64,000 bases of DNA from Mycobacteriaceae bacterium (GTDB lineage: Bacteria > Actinomycetota > Actinomycetes > Mycobacteriales > Mycobacteriaceae). Each line of letters starts with the position of its first letter. Within the stretch, counting starts at the first letter, position 1. Shown piece by piece: positions 19,774 to 28,058 of the stretch. The notes beneath the pieces are model-generated. The model searched no databases. It was not told where the DNA came from and saw only the letters and a program-made list of their open reading frames with translations. The position numbers were made by a program, and so were the translations under genes. Where the stretch lies: the NCBI GenBank assembly GCA_019749805.1, contig JAIEPH010000031.1:1-64000 (forward strand), in the 5' to 3' direction.

Positions 19774-20402
19774 GACTGCGCCTGAAGCGAATAACTGTTC
19801 GCCAGGTTGTCCTGCGTCACGCTGGCGTCGGAGTTCGTGGTGTCGACACAGAGCGTTGATGTGGGTGTGCGGGCTTCGTAGCGCCAGCCGTCCGGCAGCG
19901 ACAGGCGACCGGCAAGGTCCGCCAGATCGGCCAGCGCCAAGTTGGGGTCGACTGTCTGGCTGAACGTCTGCATCACCCAGCGCTGGCCGTCGGGATCGAT
20001 GAGTTCATAGATCTCGCGACCTGCATCGAACGTGAACATTGCTTTTCGGTTGACCCGGTTCGGTTGGTAGGGCGCGGGATTCATCGACGAGAGTTTCACA
20101 GTCGCTTGTCGGATCATCTCGAGCCCACCGAAGCTTTTGTGTTCCAGGTGATCTCGATCGCGCTTACCGATGCTACTCATCAACCAATAACGAGGTCCGT
20201 TGAGAAGTGCGGCGACCGCGTCGTTTTCCGCCGCGATGGCGGTGGCGTCCAACTTATCCCACAGTTCGGCCGGACAGTCGTTGAGCGGAAAGGTGTTGTA
20301 CACGGTCGCCTCGGGTCCCGAATCGGTGTTTCGGACCAGTAGCACCTCGCCGTAGCGCTTCCCGAATACATCGCCTATCAGCGTGACTCCGTCGTCGGAC
20401 AT
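19770..20402 (-). CDS. Conserved hypothetical protein, 210 aa
   Basis: A soluble, acidic 210-residue protein without signal peptide or membrane span. It opens with a beta-rich region (GVTLIGDVFGKRYGEVLLV) and the phrase VYNTFPLNDCPAELWDKLD, and later has MFTFDAGREIYELIDPDGQRWVMQTFSQ, which suggests a small-molecule or lipocalin-like beta fold, but I recognise no family function. Base composition looks a little less GC-rich than neighbours. A TAAGTT box lies 6 nt before the ATG, so the message is probably leaderless. Shares a CTAG stop with the convergent membrane gene. Confidence 0.7.
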   Translation of the reverse strand: MSDDGVTLIGDVFGKRYGEVLLVRNTDSGPEATVYNTFPLNDCPAELWDKLDATAIAAENDAVAALLNGPRYWLMSSIGKRDRDHLEHKSFGGLEMIRQATVKLSSMNPAPYQPNRVNRKAMFTFDAGREIYELIDPDGQRWVMQTFSQTVDPNLALADLADLAGRLSLPDGWRYEARTPTSTLCVDTTNSDASVTQDNLANSYSLQAQS

Positions 20403-20408
20403 ACCGCG

Positions 20409-20414
20409 AACTTA
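20409..20414 (-). promoter_or_regulatory. -10 element of the 210-aa hypothetical gene
   Basis: Reading leftward, TAAGTT is followed by 6 nt and the ATG at 20402. The region upstream (20460-20500) is the most AT-rich patch of this part of the window, consistent with promoter DNA. Confidence 0.4.
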
Positions 20415-20533
20415 CCGAGGTATCGGGCGTTCGCGCAGGTCAACCGTGGTTATCGCGATAAAGGGATCATAACAACACAATAAATTGACGGTAACGCTGA
20501 TTTCGCCATGAATTGCGCCGATGCGACGTTTTG

Positions 20534-20569
20534 ATCTGGGCCAGTGCAGTTAGAGGTACTGGCCCAGAT
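20534..20569 (-). terminator. 12-bp-stem hairpin spanning the mpa stop codon
   Basis: ATCTGGGCCAGT (20534-20545) and ACTGGCCCAGAT (20558-20569) are perfect inverted repeats around a 12-nt loop. On the mpa strand the first arm encodes the end of the NLGQYL tail, and the TAA lies in the loop. No U-tract follows, so this is a U-less terminator or 3'-stabilising hairpin. The element is symmetrical and could stop transcription from both sides. Confidence 0.7.
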
Positions 20570-22376
20570 TCGACTCGGTGTCGATCGCGCGTGAAGCGCT
20601 CGACGACTTGCCGGTGACCAGCGTGCGGATGTAAACGATCCGCTCGCCCTTCTTGCCCGAAATCCGTGCCCAGTCATCGGGATTGGTGGTATTGGGCAGG
20701 TCTTCGTTCTCGGCGAATTCGTCGACGATCGAGTCGAGCAGATGCTGTATGCGGAGGCCAGGCTGCCCCGTCTCCAGCACCGACTTGATCGCGTTCTTCT
20801 TCGCCCGGTCGACAACGTTCTGGATCATGGCGCCGGAGTTGAAGTCCTTGAAGTACATGACTTCCTTGTCACCGTTGGCGTAGGTGACTTCGAGGAACCG
20901 GTTGTCGTCGATCTCGGCGTACATCCGGTCGACGACCTTCTCGATCATCGCCTTCAGGCATGCCGTTCGGTCGCCACCGAATTCGGCGAGATCGTCGGCG
21001 TGCACGGGAAGTTCCTCGACCAGATACTTCGAGAAGATGTCCTGTGCCGCTTCGGCGTCCGGGCGCTCGATCTTGATCTTCACATCCAGACGGCCGGGCC
21101 GCAGGATCGCGGGATCGATCATGTCCTCGCGGTTGGAGGCACCGATGACGATCACGTTCTCCAGGCCCTCGACACCATCGATCTCCGATAGCAGCTGCGG
21201 AACAACCGTTGTCTCCACGTCGGAGCTCACACCGGTGCCGCGGGTACGGAAGATCGAGTCCATCTCGTCGAAGAACACGATCACGGGGGTGCCCTCGGAC
21301 GCCTTTTCCCGAGCCCGCTGGAAGATCAACCGGATATGACGTTCGGTCTCGCCGACGAACTTGTTCAGCAGCTCGGGGCCCTTGATGTTGAGGAAGTACG
21401 ACTTCGCCTCGCGGGCATCATCGCCGCGAACCTCGGCCATCTTCTTCGCCAGCGAGTTCGCCACCGCTTTGGCGATCAGCGTCTTACCGCAGCCCGGAGG
21501 GCCGTACAGCAGCACACCCTTCGGGGGCCGCAGCGAGTACTCGCGGTAGAGCTCCTTGTGCAGGAACGGCAGCTCGACGGCGTCGCGGATCTGCTCGATC
21601 TGCCGGCCCAGGCCGCCGATGTCGTTGTAGCTCACATCGGGGACCTCTTCGAGGACCAGATCCTCGACTTCGGCCTTGGGGATGCGCTCGAACGCATACC
21701 CGGCTTTGGTGTCGACCAGAAGTGAGTCACCGGGCCGCAGCCTGCGCGGACGGTCGTCGTCACCGTCTTCGGCTTCGTCGGGCAGGAACTCGGCGGCGAC
21801 CAACGGCTCAGCCAACCAGACGATGCGCTCCTCGTCCGCATGTCCCACCACGAGCGCGCGGTGCCCGTCGGCAAGGATCTCGCGCAGGGTGCTGATCTCA
21901 CCGACAGCTTCGAAGTGGCCGGCCTCGACCACCGTCAGCGCCTCGTTGAGACGAACCGTCTGACCCTGCTTGAGGGTCTCGATGTCGATGTTCGGCGAGC
22001 ACGTCAGCCGCATCTTGCGGCCCGAGGTGAACACGTCCACCGTCTCGTCGTCCTGGACCGACAGCAGCACACCGTATCCGCTCGGCGGCTGACCCAGTCG
22101 GTCGACTTCCTCACGTAGCGCGAGCAACTGCTGCCGCGCTTCCTTGAGGGTTTCCATCAGCTTGGCGTTTCGGGCGGCAAGAGAGTCGATCCGGGCCTCG
22201 AGTTGGTGCACATCGCGCGCGCTGCGCAGACCGCTTTGGGGTCCTACGGCACTCTCGAGCTGCTCGCGCAGCAGGGCGGCCTCGCGGCGCAGCTCCTCGA
22301 GTTCGGCCGCCTCATCGCTGGACATGCCGGACTCATGGGGTGTTCCAAATCCTTCAGAACGCTCGGACTCGCTCAT
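20550..22376 (-). CDS. mpa: Proteasome-associated AAA ATPase Mpa (ARC)
   Basis: A 608-residue hexameric unfoldase that binds Pup and threads pupylated proteins into the 20S core. Order: N-terminal coiled coil (about 20-95) for Pup recognition, two OB-fold domains (100-245), AAA module with Walker A GPPGCGKT (292-299), Walker [11 protein letters not shown] and the SNRED sensor, and the C-terminal GQYL tail whose penultimate Tyr docks into PrcA pockets. The ATG has a strong GGGGAGGAG ribosome site 8 nt upstream. Nearly identical to M. tuberculosis Mpa in the AAA region from memory. Confidence 0.97.
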   Translation of the reverse strand: MSESERSEGFGTPHESGMSSDEAAELEELRREAALLREQLESAVGPQSGLRSARDVHQLEARIDSLAARNAKLMETLKEARQQLLALREEVDRLGQPPSGYGVLLSVQDDETVDVFTSGRKMRLTCSPNIDIETLKQGQTVRLNEALTVVEAGHFEAVGEISTLREILADGHRALVVGHADEERIVWLAEPLVAAEFLPDEAEDGDDDRPRRLRPGDSLLVDTKAGYAFERIPKAEVEDLVLEEVPDVSYNDIGGLGRQIEQIRDAVELPFLHKELYREYSLRPPKGVLLYGPPGCGKTLIAKAVANSLAKKMAEVRGDDAREAKSYFLNIKGPELLNKFVGETERHIRLIFQRAREKASEGTPVIVFFDEMDSIFRTRGTGVSSDVETTVVPQLLSEIDGVEGLENVIVIGASNREDMIDPAILRPGRLDVKIKIERPDAEAAQDIFSKYLVEELPVHADDLAEFGGDRTACLKAMIEKVVDRMYAEIDDNRFLEVTYANGDKEVMYFKDFNSGAMIQNVVDRAKKNAIKSVLETGQPGLRIQHLLDSIVDEFAENEDLPNTTNPDDWARISGKKGERIVYIRTLVTGKSSSASRAIDTESNLGQYL

Positions 22377-22522
22377 ATTGCGCTCCTCCCCGCACCGGAT
22401 GTTGGTGCAGTAACAACTTCAAAGCTACCGGCGATTCAGCCTTTGTGTGCGCTCTAGCAATTCGACACACCAGCGTCACTTGTTAACCTCATTCCTGAGT
22501 TGGGCCCATCGAAAGGACAAAC

Positions 22523-23014
22523 GTGACCCTGAAAGCCCTCGTTAGCGGCGCGGCAGCAGCCGTCGTCATCGCCGGTGCCGCGGCAGGTGTGACTTCCATT
22601 GCATCCTCGGATGTGATGACTTCACCACGCGTGGCGCAGGTCGTATGGGACATTCCCCTGCCGCAGCAGCCCGCGTCAGACGTGCAGGGCCCGCTGCTTG
22701 CGACGCTTCAGGCGCTTGGGGCACCCGGTCTCTCTGCGTCCAAGGCGCCGTACATCCAGGGCGGCATCGGCCGCATCGAAGGCCGCGTCGCTGACAACAA
22801 ACTGCGCGAGGCGCAGGCCGAAGGGAAGTTCCCACTTTCATTCAGCCTGGCCAATATCGTCCCGAGCGGTCCCGGCTTCACCGCCGATGTGACGGCAACG
22901 GCCGCCAACGGTGGCGTCGCGAGCCAGAACATCACATTCGTTCCCGGACCCAGCCCCACCGGTTGGCAGATGTCCAAGCAGTCGCTCATGGCGTTGATGT
23001 CGGCTGTCGGCTAG
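22523..23014 (+). CDS. Exported low-molecular-weight antigen, MTB12/CFP2 family
   Basis: A 163-residue secreted protein: cleavable signal peptide (about 1-28, hydrophobic ALVSGAAAAVVIAGAAAGV), then the MTB12-type domain. The stretch GGIGRIEGRVADNKLREAQ and LPLSFS-like FPLSFSLANI parallel CFP2/MTB12 of M. tuberculosis. The fold is cystatin/NTF2-like in that family; the role is unknown, though relatives are prominent culture-filtrate antigens. GTG start with GAAAGGAC 6 nt upstream. Followed 28 nt later by lppK, which carries a related domain. Confidence 0.85.
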   Translation: MTLKALVSGAAAAVVIAGAAAGVTSIASSDVMTSPRVAQVVWDIPLPQQPASDVQGPLLATLQALGAPGLSASKAPYIQGGIGRIEGRVADNKLREAQAEGKFPLSFSLANIVPSGPGFTADVTATAANGGVASQNITFVPGPSPTGWQMSKQSLMALMSAVG

Positions 23015-23042
23015 GCAGTTTGCGCACCGCACGACCGGTGCC

Positions 23043-23585
23043 GTGATCCTGAGCGCCGCCGCGATTGCGGCGGCGCTCGGGCTTGGTGCGTGTAGTGCGG
23101 ACACCGAGCAGAAGCCACCGCAGGCGGCGACCGCGACATCGGCAACCTCGCCACCAGTTCAGGAGCCGCCCGGCCCGCCCGGTGCGCCGCTGCCGCCGCC
23201 GGAAGCGCTTTCCGATGTGATGAACCGCATAGCCGATGCCAACATCCCGGGCGCGGAAAAAGCCGGGCTGGTCGAATCCGGCACGCCGGCTGACGCGACC
23301 GCGATGGACAAATTCGGCCAGGCGCTGATCCAGAACGGCTACGCACCGGCCACGTTCGAGGCGCGGGATCTGCGCTGGGTCCAGGACCCTCCCGGCACCG
23401 TGTCGGCTCTGATCAGCCTCAGGACCGACAATCCGCAGGCCGGCGACTTCAGCTTCCCGATGGAGTTCGTCTTCGTCGACGATTCGTGGCAGCTGGCCCG
23501 TAAGACCGCCGACGAGCTGTTGCAACCTGGCGAGAGTGCGCCCCAGACGCCCAGCTGGCCGGCGCCTCCGTCACCCCCGCGCTAG
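23043..23585 (+). CDS. lppK: Lipoprotein LppK
   Basis: A 180-residue lipoprotein with lipobox LGAC, a Pro/Ala/Thr-rich linker, and a C-terminal domain of the same type as the preceding MTB12-like protein (PMEFVFVDDSWQLARKTADELL). Matches LppK (Rv2116). The start is uncertain: GTG 23043 gives a signal peptide with no positive charge, while the same frame upstream to 22998 reads RQFAHRTTGA, a much better n-region, but offers no ATG, GTG or TTG (only CTG at 23004). The genuine start may therefore be noncanonical. Confidence 0.82.
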   Translation: MILSAAAIAAALGLGACSADTEQKPPQAATATSATSPPVQEPPGPPGAPLPPPEALSDVMNRIADANIPGAEKAGLVESGTPADATAMDKFGQALIQNGYAPATFEARDLRWVQDPPGTVSALISLRTDNPQAGDFSFPMEFVFVDDSWQLARKTADELLQPGESAPQTPSWPAPPSPPR

Positions 23586-23595
23586 GAACAGGCGG

Positions 23596-23892
23596 ATGTG
23601 GATCGGCTGGCTCGAATTCGACCTCCTGCTCGGGGATGTGCACTCGCTCAAGCAGAAGCGGTCGGTCATCCGTCCGCTCATCGCCGAACTGCACCGCCGA
23701 TTCGCGGTGTCGGCTGCGGAGACCGGCTCGATGGACCTGCATCGCCGTGCGGGCGTGGGCATCGCGATGGTGTCGGCCGATCGCAGCCACGTCGTCGAGG
23801 TGCTCGACGCCGCCGAGCGGCTCGTGGCGGCACGCCCCGAGCTGGAACTGCTCTCCGCGCGGCGGAATCTGCGTCGCAGTACCGACGACTAG
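23596..23892 (+). CDS. DUF503 family protein
   Basis: A 98-residue protein of the DUF503/YlxP type (WIGWLEFDLLLGDVHSLKQKRSVIRPLI). In other bacteria YlxP proteins sit near rbfA and are linked to ribosome maturation; no such link is visible here. Corresponds to Rv2117. ATG 23596 is chosen because the conserved first strand begins directly there; an earlier in-frame start would add an Arg-rich antisense-like leader. Only 10 nt after lppK, so it is probably co-transcribed. Converges with trmI. Confidence 0.88.
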   Translation: MWIGWLEFDLLLGDVHSLKQKRSVIRPLIAELHRRFAVSAAETGSMDLHRRAGVGIAMVSADRSHVVEVLDAAERLVAARPELELLSARRNLRRSTDD

Positions 23893-23914
23893 ACACGTCG
23901 GCCGAGCCGATGAA

Positions 23915-24760
<846 letters not shown>

Positions 24761-24801
24761 TCAGCCTGCCAGTCAACGCGCCGTCGCGGGTGCGCGGGTC
24801 T

Positions 24802-24838
24802 ACCCCGCTTTGTCGGGGTGTCGCCATACGCTGGACTC
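24802..24838 (+). promoter_or_regulatory. Inverted repeat and -10 box of the RecB-like gene
   Basis: ACCCCG (24802-24807) and CGGGGT (24814-24819) form a 6-bp inverted repeat with a 6-nt spacer, just before a TACGCT -10 box at 24827-24832. The box is followed by 6 nt and then the ATG, so the transcript is predicted leaderless. The repeat overlaps the -35 zone and might be an operator. Confidence 0.45.
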
Positions 24839-25720
24839 ATGACCGACGGGCAGGAGCCGACAGCCTTTAGGCGCCCCGCGCTTTCGCCGTCCCGGGCCGC
24901 GGACTTCAAGCAGTGCCCCCTGCTCTACCGGTTCCGCGCCATCGACAGGTTGCCCGAGCCGTCGTCCACCGCGCAGGTGCGTGGTTCGGTGGTACACGCC
25001 GCGCTGGAACAGTTGTACGGGTTACCTGCGGCCGAGCGTGTCCCCGATACGGCGATGACGCTCGTTGATCCGGCGTGGGAGCGCCTCGTCGCCGAGCGGC
25101 CCAACCTGGCCGACGATTTCGAACCTGGGCTTCGCGCCGAATTGCTCGAGGAGGCACGGGCACTGCTGTCGGGGTACTACCGGCTGGAGGATCCGACTCG
25201 GTTCGATCCGCAGGGCTGTGAGCAGCGCGTCGAGGTCGAACTCGAGGACGGCACGCTGCTGCGCGGCTTCGTCGACCGCATCGACGTCGCACCCACGGGC
25301 GAGCTACGGGTCGTCGATTACAAGACCGGTAAGGCGCCACCGGAGGCCAGGGCGCTGGCCGAATTCAAGGCCATGTTCCAGATGAAGTTCTATGCTGTGG
25401 CGCTGCTGCGGTCCCGCGGCATTTTGCCCGCCCGGCTGCGGTTGCTCTATCTGGCCGATGGTCAGGTGCTCGATTACACGCCCGATCTCGACGAGCTACT
25501 GCGCTTCGAGAAGACGTTGATGGCTATCTGGCGGGCGATCCAATCTGCGGGTGCCACAGGTGATTTCCGTCCCAACCCGTCCCGGATGTGCGACTGGTGT
25601 GCGCACCACGCACATTGTCCGGTGTTCGGCGGCACGCCACCTCCCTACCCTGGCTGGCCGACGGTCCCCGACGAAGGCGATGATGACACGGTGCTGCATA
25701 CCCGGGAGTCGGCTGCGTGA
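24839..25720 (+). CDS. RecB-family PD-(D/E)XK exonuclease with Fe-S cysteines
   Basis: A 293-residue nuclease of the Cas4/AddB-RecB C-terminal type. The active site shows H53 in RGSVVHAALEQ, D146 in RGFVDRID, D160 and K162 in VVDYKTGK. Four cysteines, C26 (FKQCP) and C251, C254, C260 (CDWCAHHAHC), have the spacing of the Fe-S cluster in AddB and Cas4. Homologue of Rv2119. No CRISPR array or helicase partner is nearby, so a stand-alone DNA-end processing role is more likely than a Cas4 role. Overlaps the next gene by GTGA. Confidence 0.9.
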   Translation: MTDGQEPTAFRRPALSPSRAADFKQCPLLYRFRAIDRLPEPSSTAQVRGSVVHAALEQLYGLPAAERVPDTAMTLVDPAWERLVAERPNLADDFEPGLRAELLEEARALLSGYYRLEDPTRFDPQGCEQRVEVELEDGTLLRGFVDRIDVAPTGELRVVDYKTGKAPPEARALAEFKAMFQMKFYAVALLRSRGILPARLRLLYLADGQVLDYTPDLDELLRFEKTLMAIWRAIQSAGATGDFRPNPSRMCDWCAHHAHCPVFGGTPPPYPGWPTVPDEGDDDTVLHTRESAA

Positions 25721-26514
25721 TTGATTGCCACTACCGTCGGCTGAATACCGACGGGGACTTCGTGGTGTTCGAAGCGACCGACGGCACCCGGAGCAATTGG
25801 GATCCCGAAATCCAGCACGGCTCACCGCCACTCGCGCTGATGACGAAGTTGATCGAGGAGTTGGCGGCCGATACGGGGCTGCGTATCGGACGTCTGACTC
25901 TCGACATTCTCGGCGCGATTCCCGTCGCTTCGGTGAAGGTGCGGGCCTGGGTGGAGCGTCCGGGCAAACGGATCTCGCTGATGATGGCGGAGATGTCGGC
26001 GGCCAGGTCCGACGGCGCCGATCGCGCGGTCGCGCGGGTCACCGCATGGCTGCTGGCCCCAGGCGACACGACCGACGTGGCTACCGACCGCTATCCCCCG
26101 CTTGTCGAAGGTGAAGCCGTCGCGGTGCCGCACAGCTGGGTCGGCGCGAAGGGTTATCTCGAGACGGTGAGCTGGCGACGCCAGCCCGAGACCGGCGAGA
26201 CGGGCAACGTTGTGTGGCTCAGTCCGCTTGTGCCGCTGGTGGATTCGGAGTCGACGACGGCGCTGCAGCGGCTCGCGATGGTGGTCGACTCGGCGAACGG
26301 GGCGGGCGCCGCACTGGCCCCTGAGGCGTTCATGTTCATGAATACCGACACGGTCGTCCACCTGCACCGGCTGCCTGCCGGCGAGAACTTCGCGCTTCGG
26401 GCCCGTGGTTCGATCGGGCCCGACGCGATCGGCGTCACCACCGCGGAACTCTTCGACCAGCAAGGGTTCATCGGCACCTGCGCGCAGACTTTGCTGGTTC
26501 AGCGGCGGACATGA
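25717..26514 (+). CDS. Acyl-CoA thioesterase-like double hotdog protein
   Basis: A 265-residue protein of the TesB-like (4HBT_3) family: two hotdog halves, with the first helix region QHGSPPLALMTKLIEE and second-half core VVDSANGAGAALAPEAFMFMNTD. Such proteins hydrolyse acyl-CoA thioesters or serve as inactive relatives; specificity cannot be read. Start GTG overlaps the nuclease stop as GTGA, which suggests an operon although the functions seem unrelated. Confidence 0.78.
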   Translation: MIDCHYRRLNTDGDFVVFEATDGTRSNWDPEIQHGSPPLALMTKLIEELAADTGLRIGRLTLDILGAIPVASVKVRAWVERPGKRISLMMAEMSAARSDGADRAVARVTAWLLAPGDTTDVATDRYPPLVEGEAVAVPHSWVGAKGYLETVSWRRQPETGETGNVVWLSPLVPLVDSESTTALQRLAMVVDSANGAGAALAPEAFMFMNTDTVVHLHRLPAGENFALRARGSIGPDAIGVTTAELFDQQGFIGTCAQTLLVQRRT

Positions 26515-26554
26515 ACGCCGAACTGTTGTGGCAGTTCGAGCCTGAACTGGTTAC

Positions 26555-26575
26555 ATACGCTTGTATCTATATAGA
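26555..26575 (+). promoter_or_regulatory. Palindromes upstream of the ArsR-type gene
   Basis: TCTATATAGA at 26566-26575 is a perfect 10-bp palindrome, and ATAC-GCTT-GTAT at 26555-26566 is a shorter inverted repeat touching it. This AT-rich patch stands out in GC-rich DNA 22-42 nt before the ArsR start, the usual place for an autoregulatory ArsR operator that also contains promoter bases. Confidence 0.5.
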
Positions 26576-26596
26576 CGAGGTGCAATACTTGCCCGT

Positions 26597-26914
26597 ATGG
26601 ATGTCTTTGAAGCTGTCGCCGAGCCGAGCCGCAGGGCGCTACTCGACGCGCTGACCACCGGTGAGCGCACAGCGGGTGAGCTCGTGGCGACGCTGCCGGA
26701 CCTGACCCAACCGACGGTGTCACGCCATCTGCGCGTGCTGCGCGAGGTGGGCCTCGTCGAAGTCCGCCCCGACGCGCAGCGCCGCATCTACGCGTTGCGG
26801 GCCGACGGGCTGGTCGCGATCGACGAATGGATCGACCGCTACCGCCGCTACTGGGTCGATCACCTCGATGCCCTCGAACGGCACCTGCAGGCGACTCATC
26901 GGGAGGGACAGTGA
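26597..26914 (+). CDS. ArsR-family transcriptional regulator
   Basis: A 105-residue winged-helix repressor: MDVFEAVAEPSRRALLDAL, recognition helix QPTVSRHLRVLREVGLVEVR, and wing DAQRRIYALR. No metal-binding cysteines are present, so it belongs to the non-metal group that commonly pairs with SRPBCC proteins, as here. ATG 26597 fits the family N-terminus; an upstream in-frame start at 26561 would run through the palindromic operator. Stop overlaps the next start (GTGA). Confidence 0.9.
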   Translation: MDVFEAVAEPSRRALLDALTTGERTAGELVATLPDLTQPTVSRHLRVLREVGLVEVRPDAQRRIYALRADGLVAIDEWIDRYRRYWVDHLDALERHLQATHREGQ

Positions 26915-27408
26915 TCGACCGAAAAGGACGACTGACGATCGAGGGCGATCGGGCGATGCTGACGTTCGAACGCCGCCTGTCGTTTCCCATCGAAGCGGTG
27001 TGGGCCGCCATCACCGATCCGGAGCACCGAAACCACTGGATGGGCCAGACCACCATCGACGCACGCGAGGGGGGTGTCATCGAGATGATGCCCGACGGTC
27101 CCCCGGCGCCACCTGAACACAAGAAGATGACCGGCCGCATCCGCGTGTGGGACCCACCGCACGTATTCGAACACGAATGGCGTCAACGAATCATCGAGGA
27201 CAGCGTGGTGCGTTACGAACTGAGCGCCGACGGTGACGGCACGCTGTTGCGGTTCACCCATCGTGGACTCGGCATCCGCAACGCAGAGGGATTCCGCCCC
27301 GGCACACATGCCTACCTGGACCGGCTCGAGGCCCATCTGGCCGGTGATCCCCTGCCCGGCTGGGCACAGCGCTACCGCGAGGTGGCCGAATCCGTGAAGG
27401 AACAATAG
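26911..27408 (+). CDS. SRPBCC/AHSA1-like protein
   Basis: A 165-residue START-like (AHSA1/CalC) protein: LTFERRLSFPIEAVWAAITDPEHRNHWM, then TGRIRVWDPPHVFEHEW and GTLLRFTHRGL. These bind small hydrophobic ligands and often act as partners or effectors of an adjacent ArsR regulator. Translationally coupled to the ArsR gene by GTGA overlap; the next flavoprotein gene follows after 2 nt, so the three probably form one operon. Ligand unknown. Confidence 0.85.
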   Translation: MIDRKGRLTIEGDRAMLTFERRLSFPIEAVWAAITDPEHRNHWMGQTTIDAREGGVIEMMPDGPPAPPEHKKMTGRIRVWDPPHVFEHEWRQRIIEDSVVRYELSADGDGTLLRFTHRGLGIRNAEGFRPGTHAYLDRLEAHLAGDPLPGWAQRYREVAESVKEQ

Positions 27409-27410
27409 CT

Positions 27411-28058
27411 ATGGCACACAACGGTTCTGACATTGCCGCGCCCACGTTGGCGATCGCTTACCACTCCGGTTATGGGCACACGGCCACCCTGGCCGAAGCC
27501 GTCGCCGCCGGAGCCGCCGAGGCGGGCGCCGACGTGACGGTGATCCCCGTCGACCAGATGAGTGAAACGGACTGGGACATCCTGGACGGATCGGACGGCA
27601 TCGTCTTCGGCTCGGCGACCTACATGGGCAACGTGTCGGCTGCCTTCCAGACGTTCGCCGAAAAGACCGGGCGCCGCTGCATCGACGGCGCCTGGCGGGA
27701 CAAGGTCGCGGCCGGGTTCACGAACTCAGGCGGCAAGAGTGGCGACAAGCTGAATACGTTGGTGTCGTTGTCCGTATTCGCCGCGCAACATCACATGCAC
27801 TGGGTCAACCTCGGTTTGGGCCCTGGCTGGAACAGTTCGGCAGGCAGCGAACACGACCTCAACCGCCTGGCTTTCTTTCTCGGCGCGGGGGCGCAGACCG
27901 ATGTCGATGCGAACTCCGATCAAGTCCATCCCGCCGATGTGCGCACGTGCCGCCACCTCGGTTGGCGGGTCGCGCACGTCACGCGACAGCTCAACGTCGG
28001 CCGTGCCGCTAGTCCAGCGGGTGCAAGTCCTGGAGCATCGTGGGCACAAGCTCACTGA
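27411..28058 (+). CDS. WrbA-like flavodoxin family protein
   Basis: A 215-residue flavodoxin-fold protein. The FMN phosphate loop is YHSGYGHTATLAEAVA, and GSATYMGNVSAAFQTF plus FTNSGGKSGDKLNTL match NAD(P)H:quinone oxidoreductases of the WrbA/FMN-reductase type. Likely two-electron quinone or flavin reduction. The C-terminal 17 residues lie antisense to the 3' end of the next gene (50-bp overlap) and look unlike the family, so a late frameshift or 3' extension is possible. Confidence 0.83.
   Translation: MAHNGSDIAAPTLAIAYHSGYGHTATLAEAVAAGAAEAGADVTVIPVDQMSETDWDILDGSDGIVFGSATYMGNVSAAFQTFAEKTGRRCIDGAWRDKVAAGFTNSGGKSGDKLNTLVSLSVFAAQHHMHWVNLGLGPGWNSSAGSEHDLNRLAFFLGAGAQTDVDANSDQVHPADVRTCRHLGWRVAHVTRQLNVGRAASPAGASPGASWAQAH

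Noticed and set aside
24840..25720. Cas4 of a CRISPR system
   Set aside because: The Fe-S nuclease resembles Cas4/AddB, but no repeats, Cas1/Cas2 or other cas genes exist in the window.
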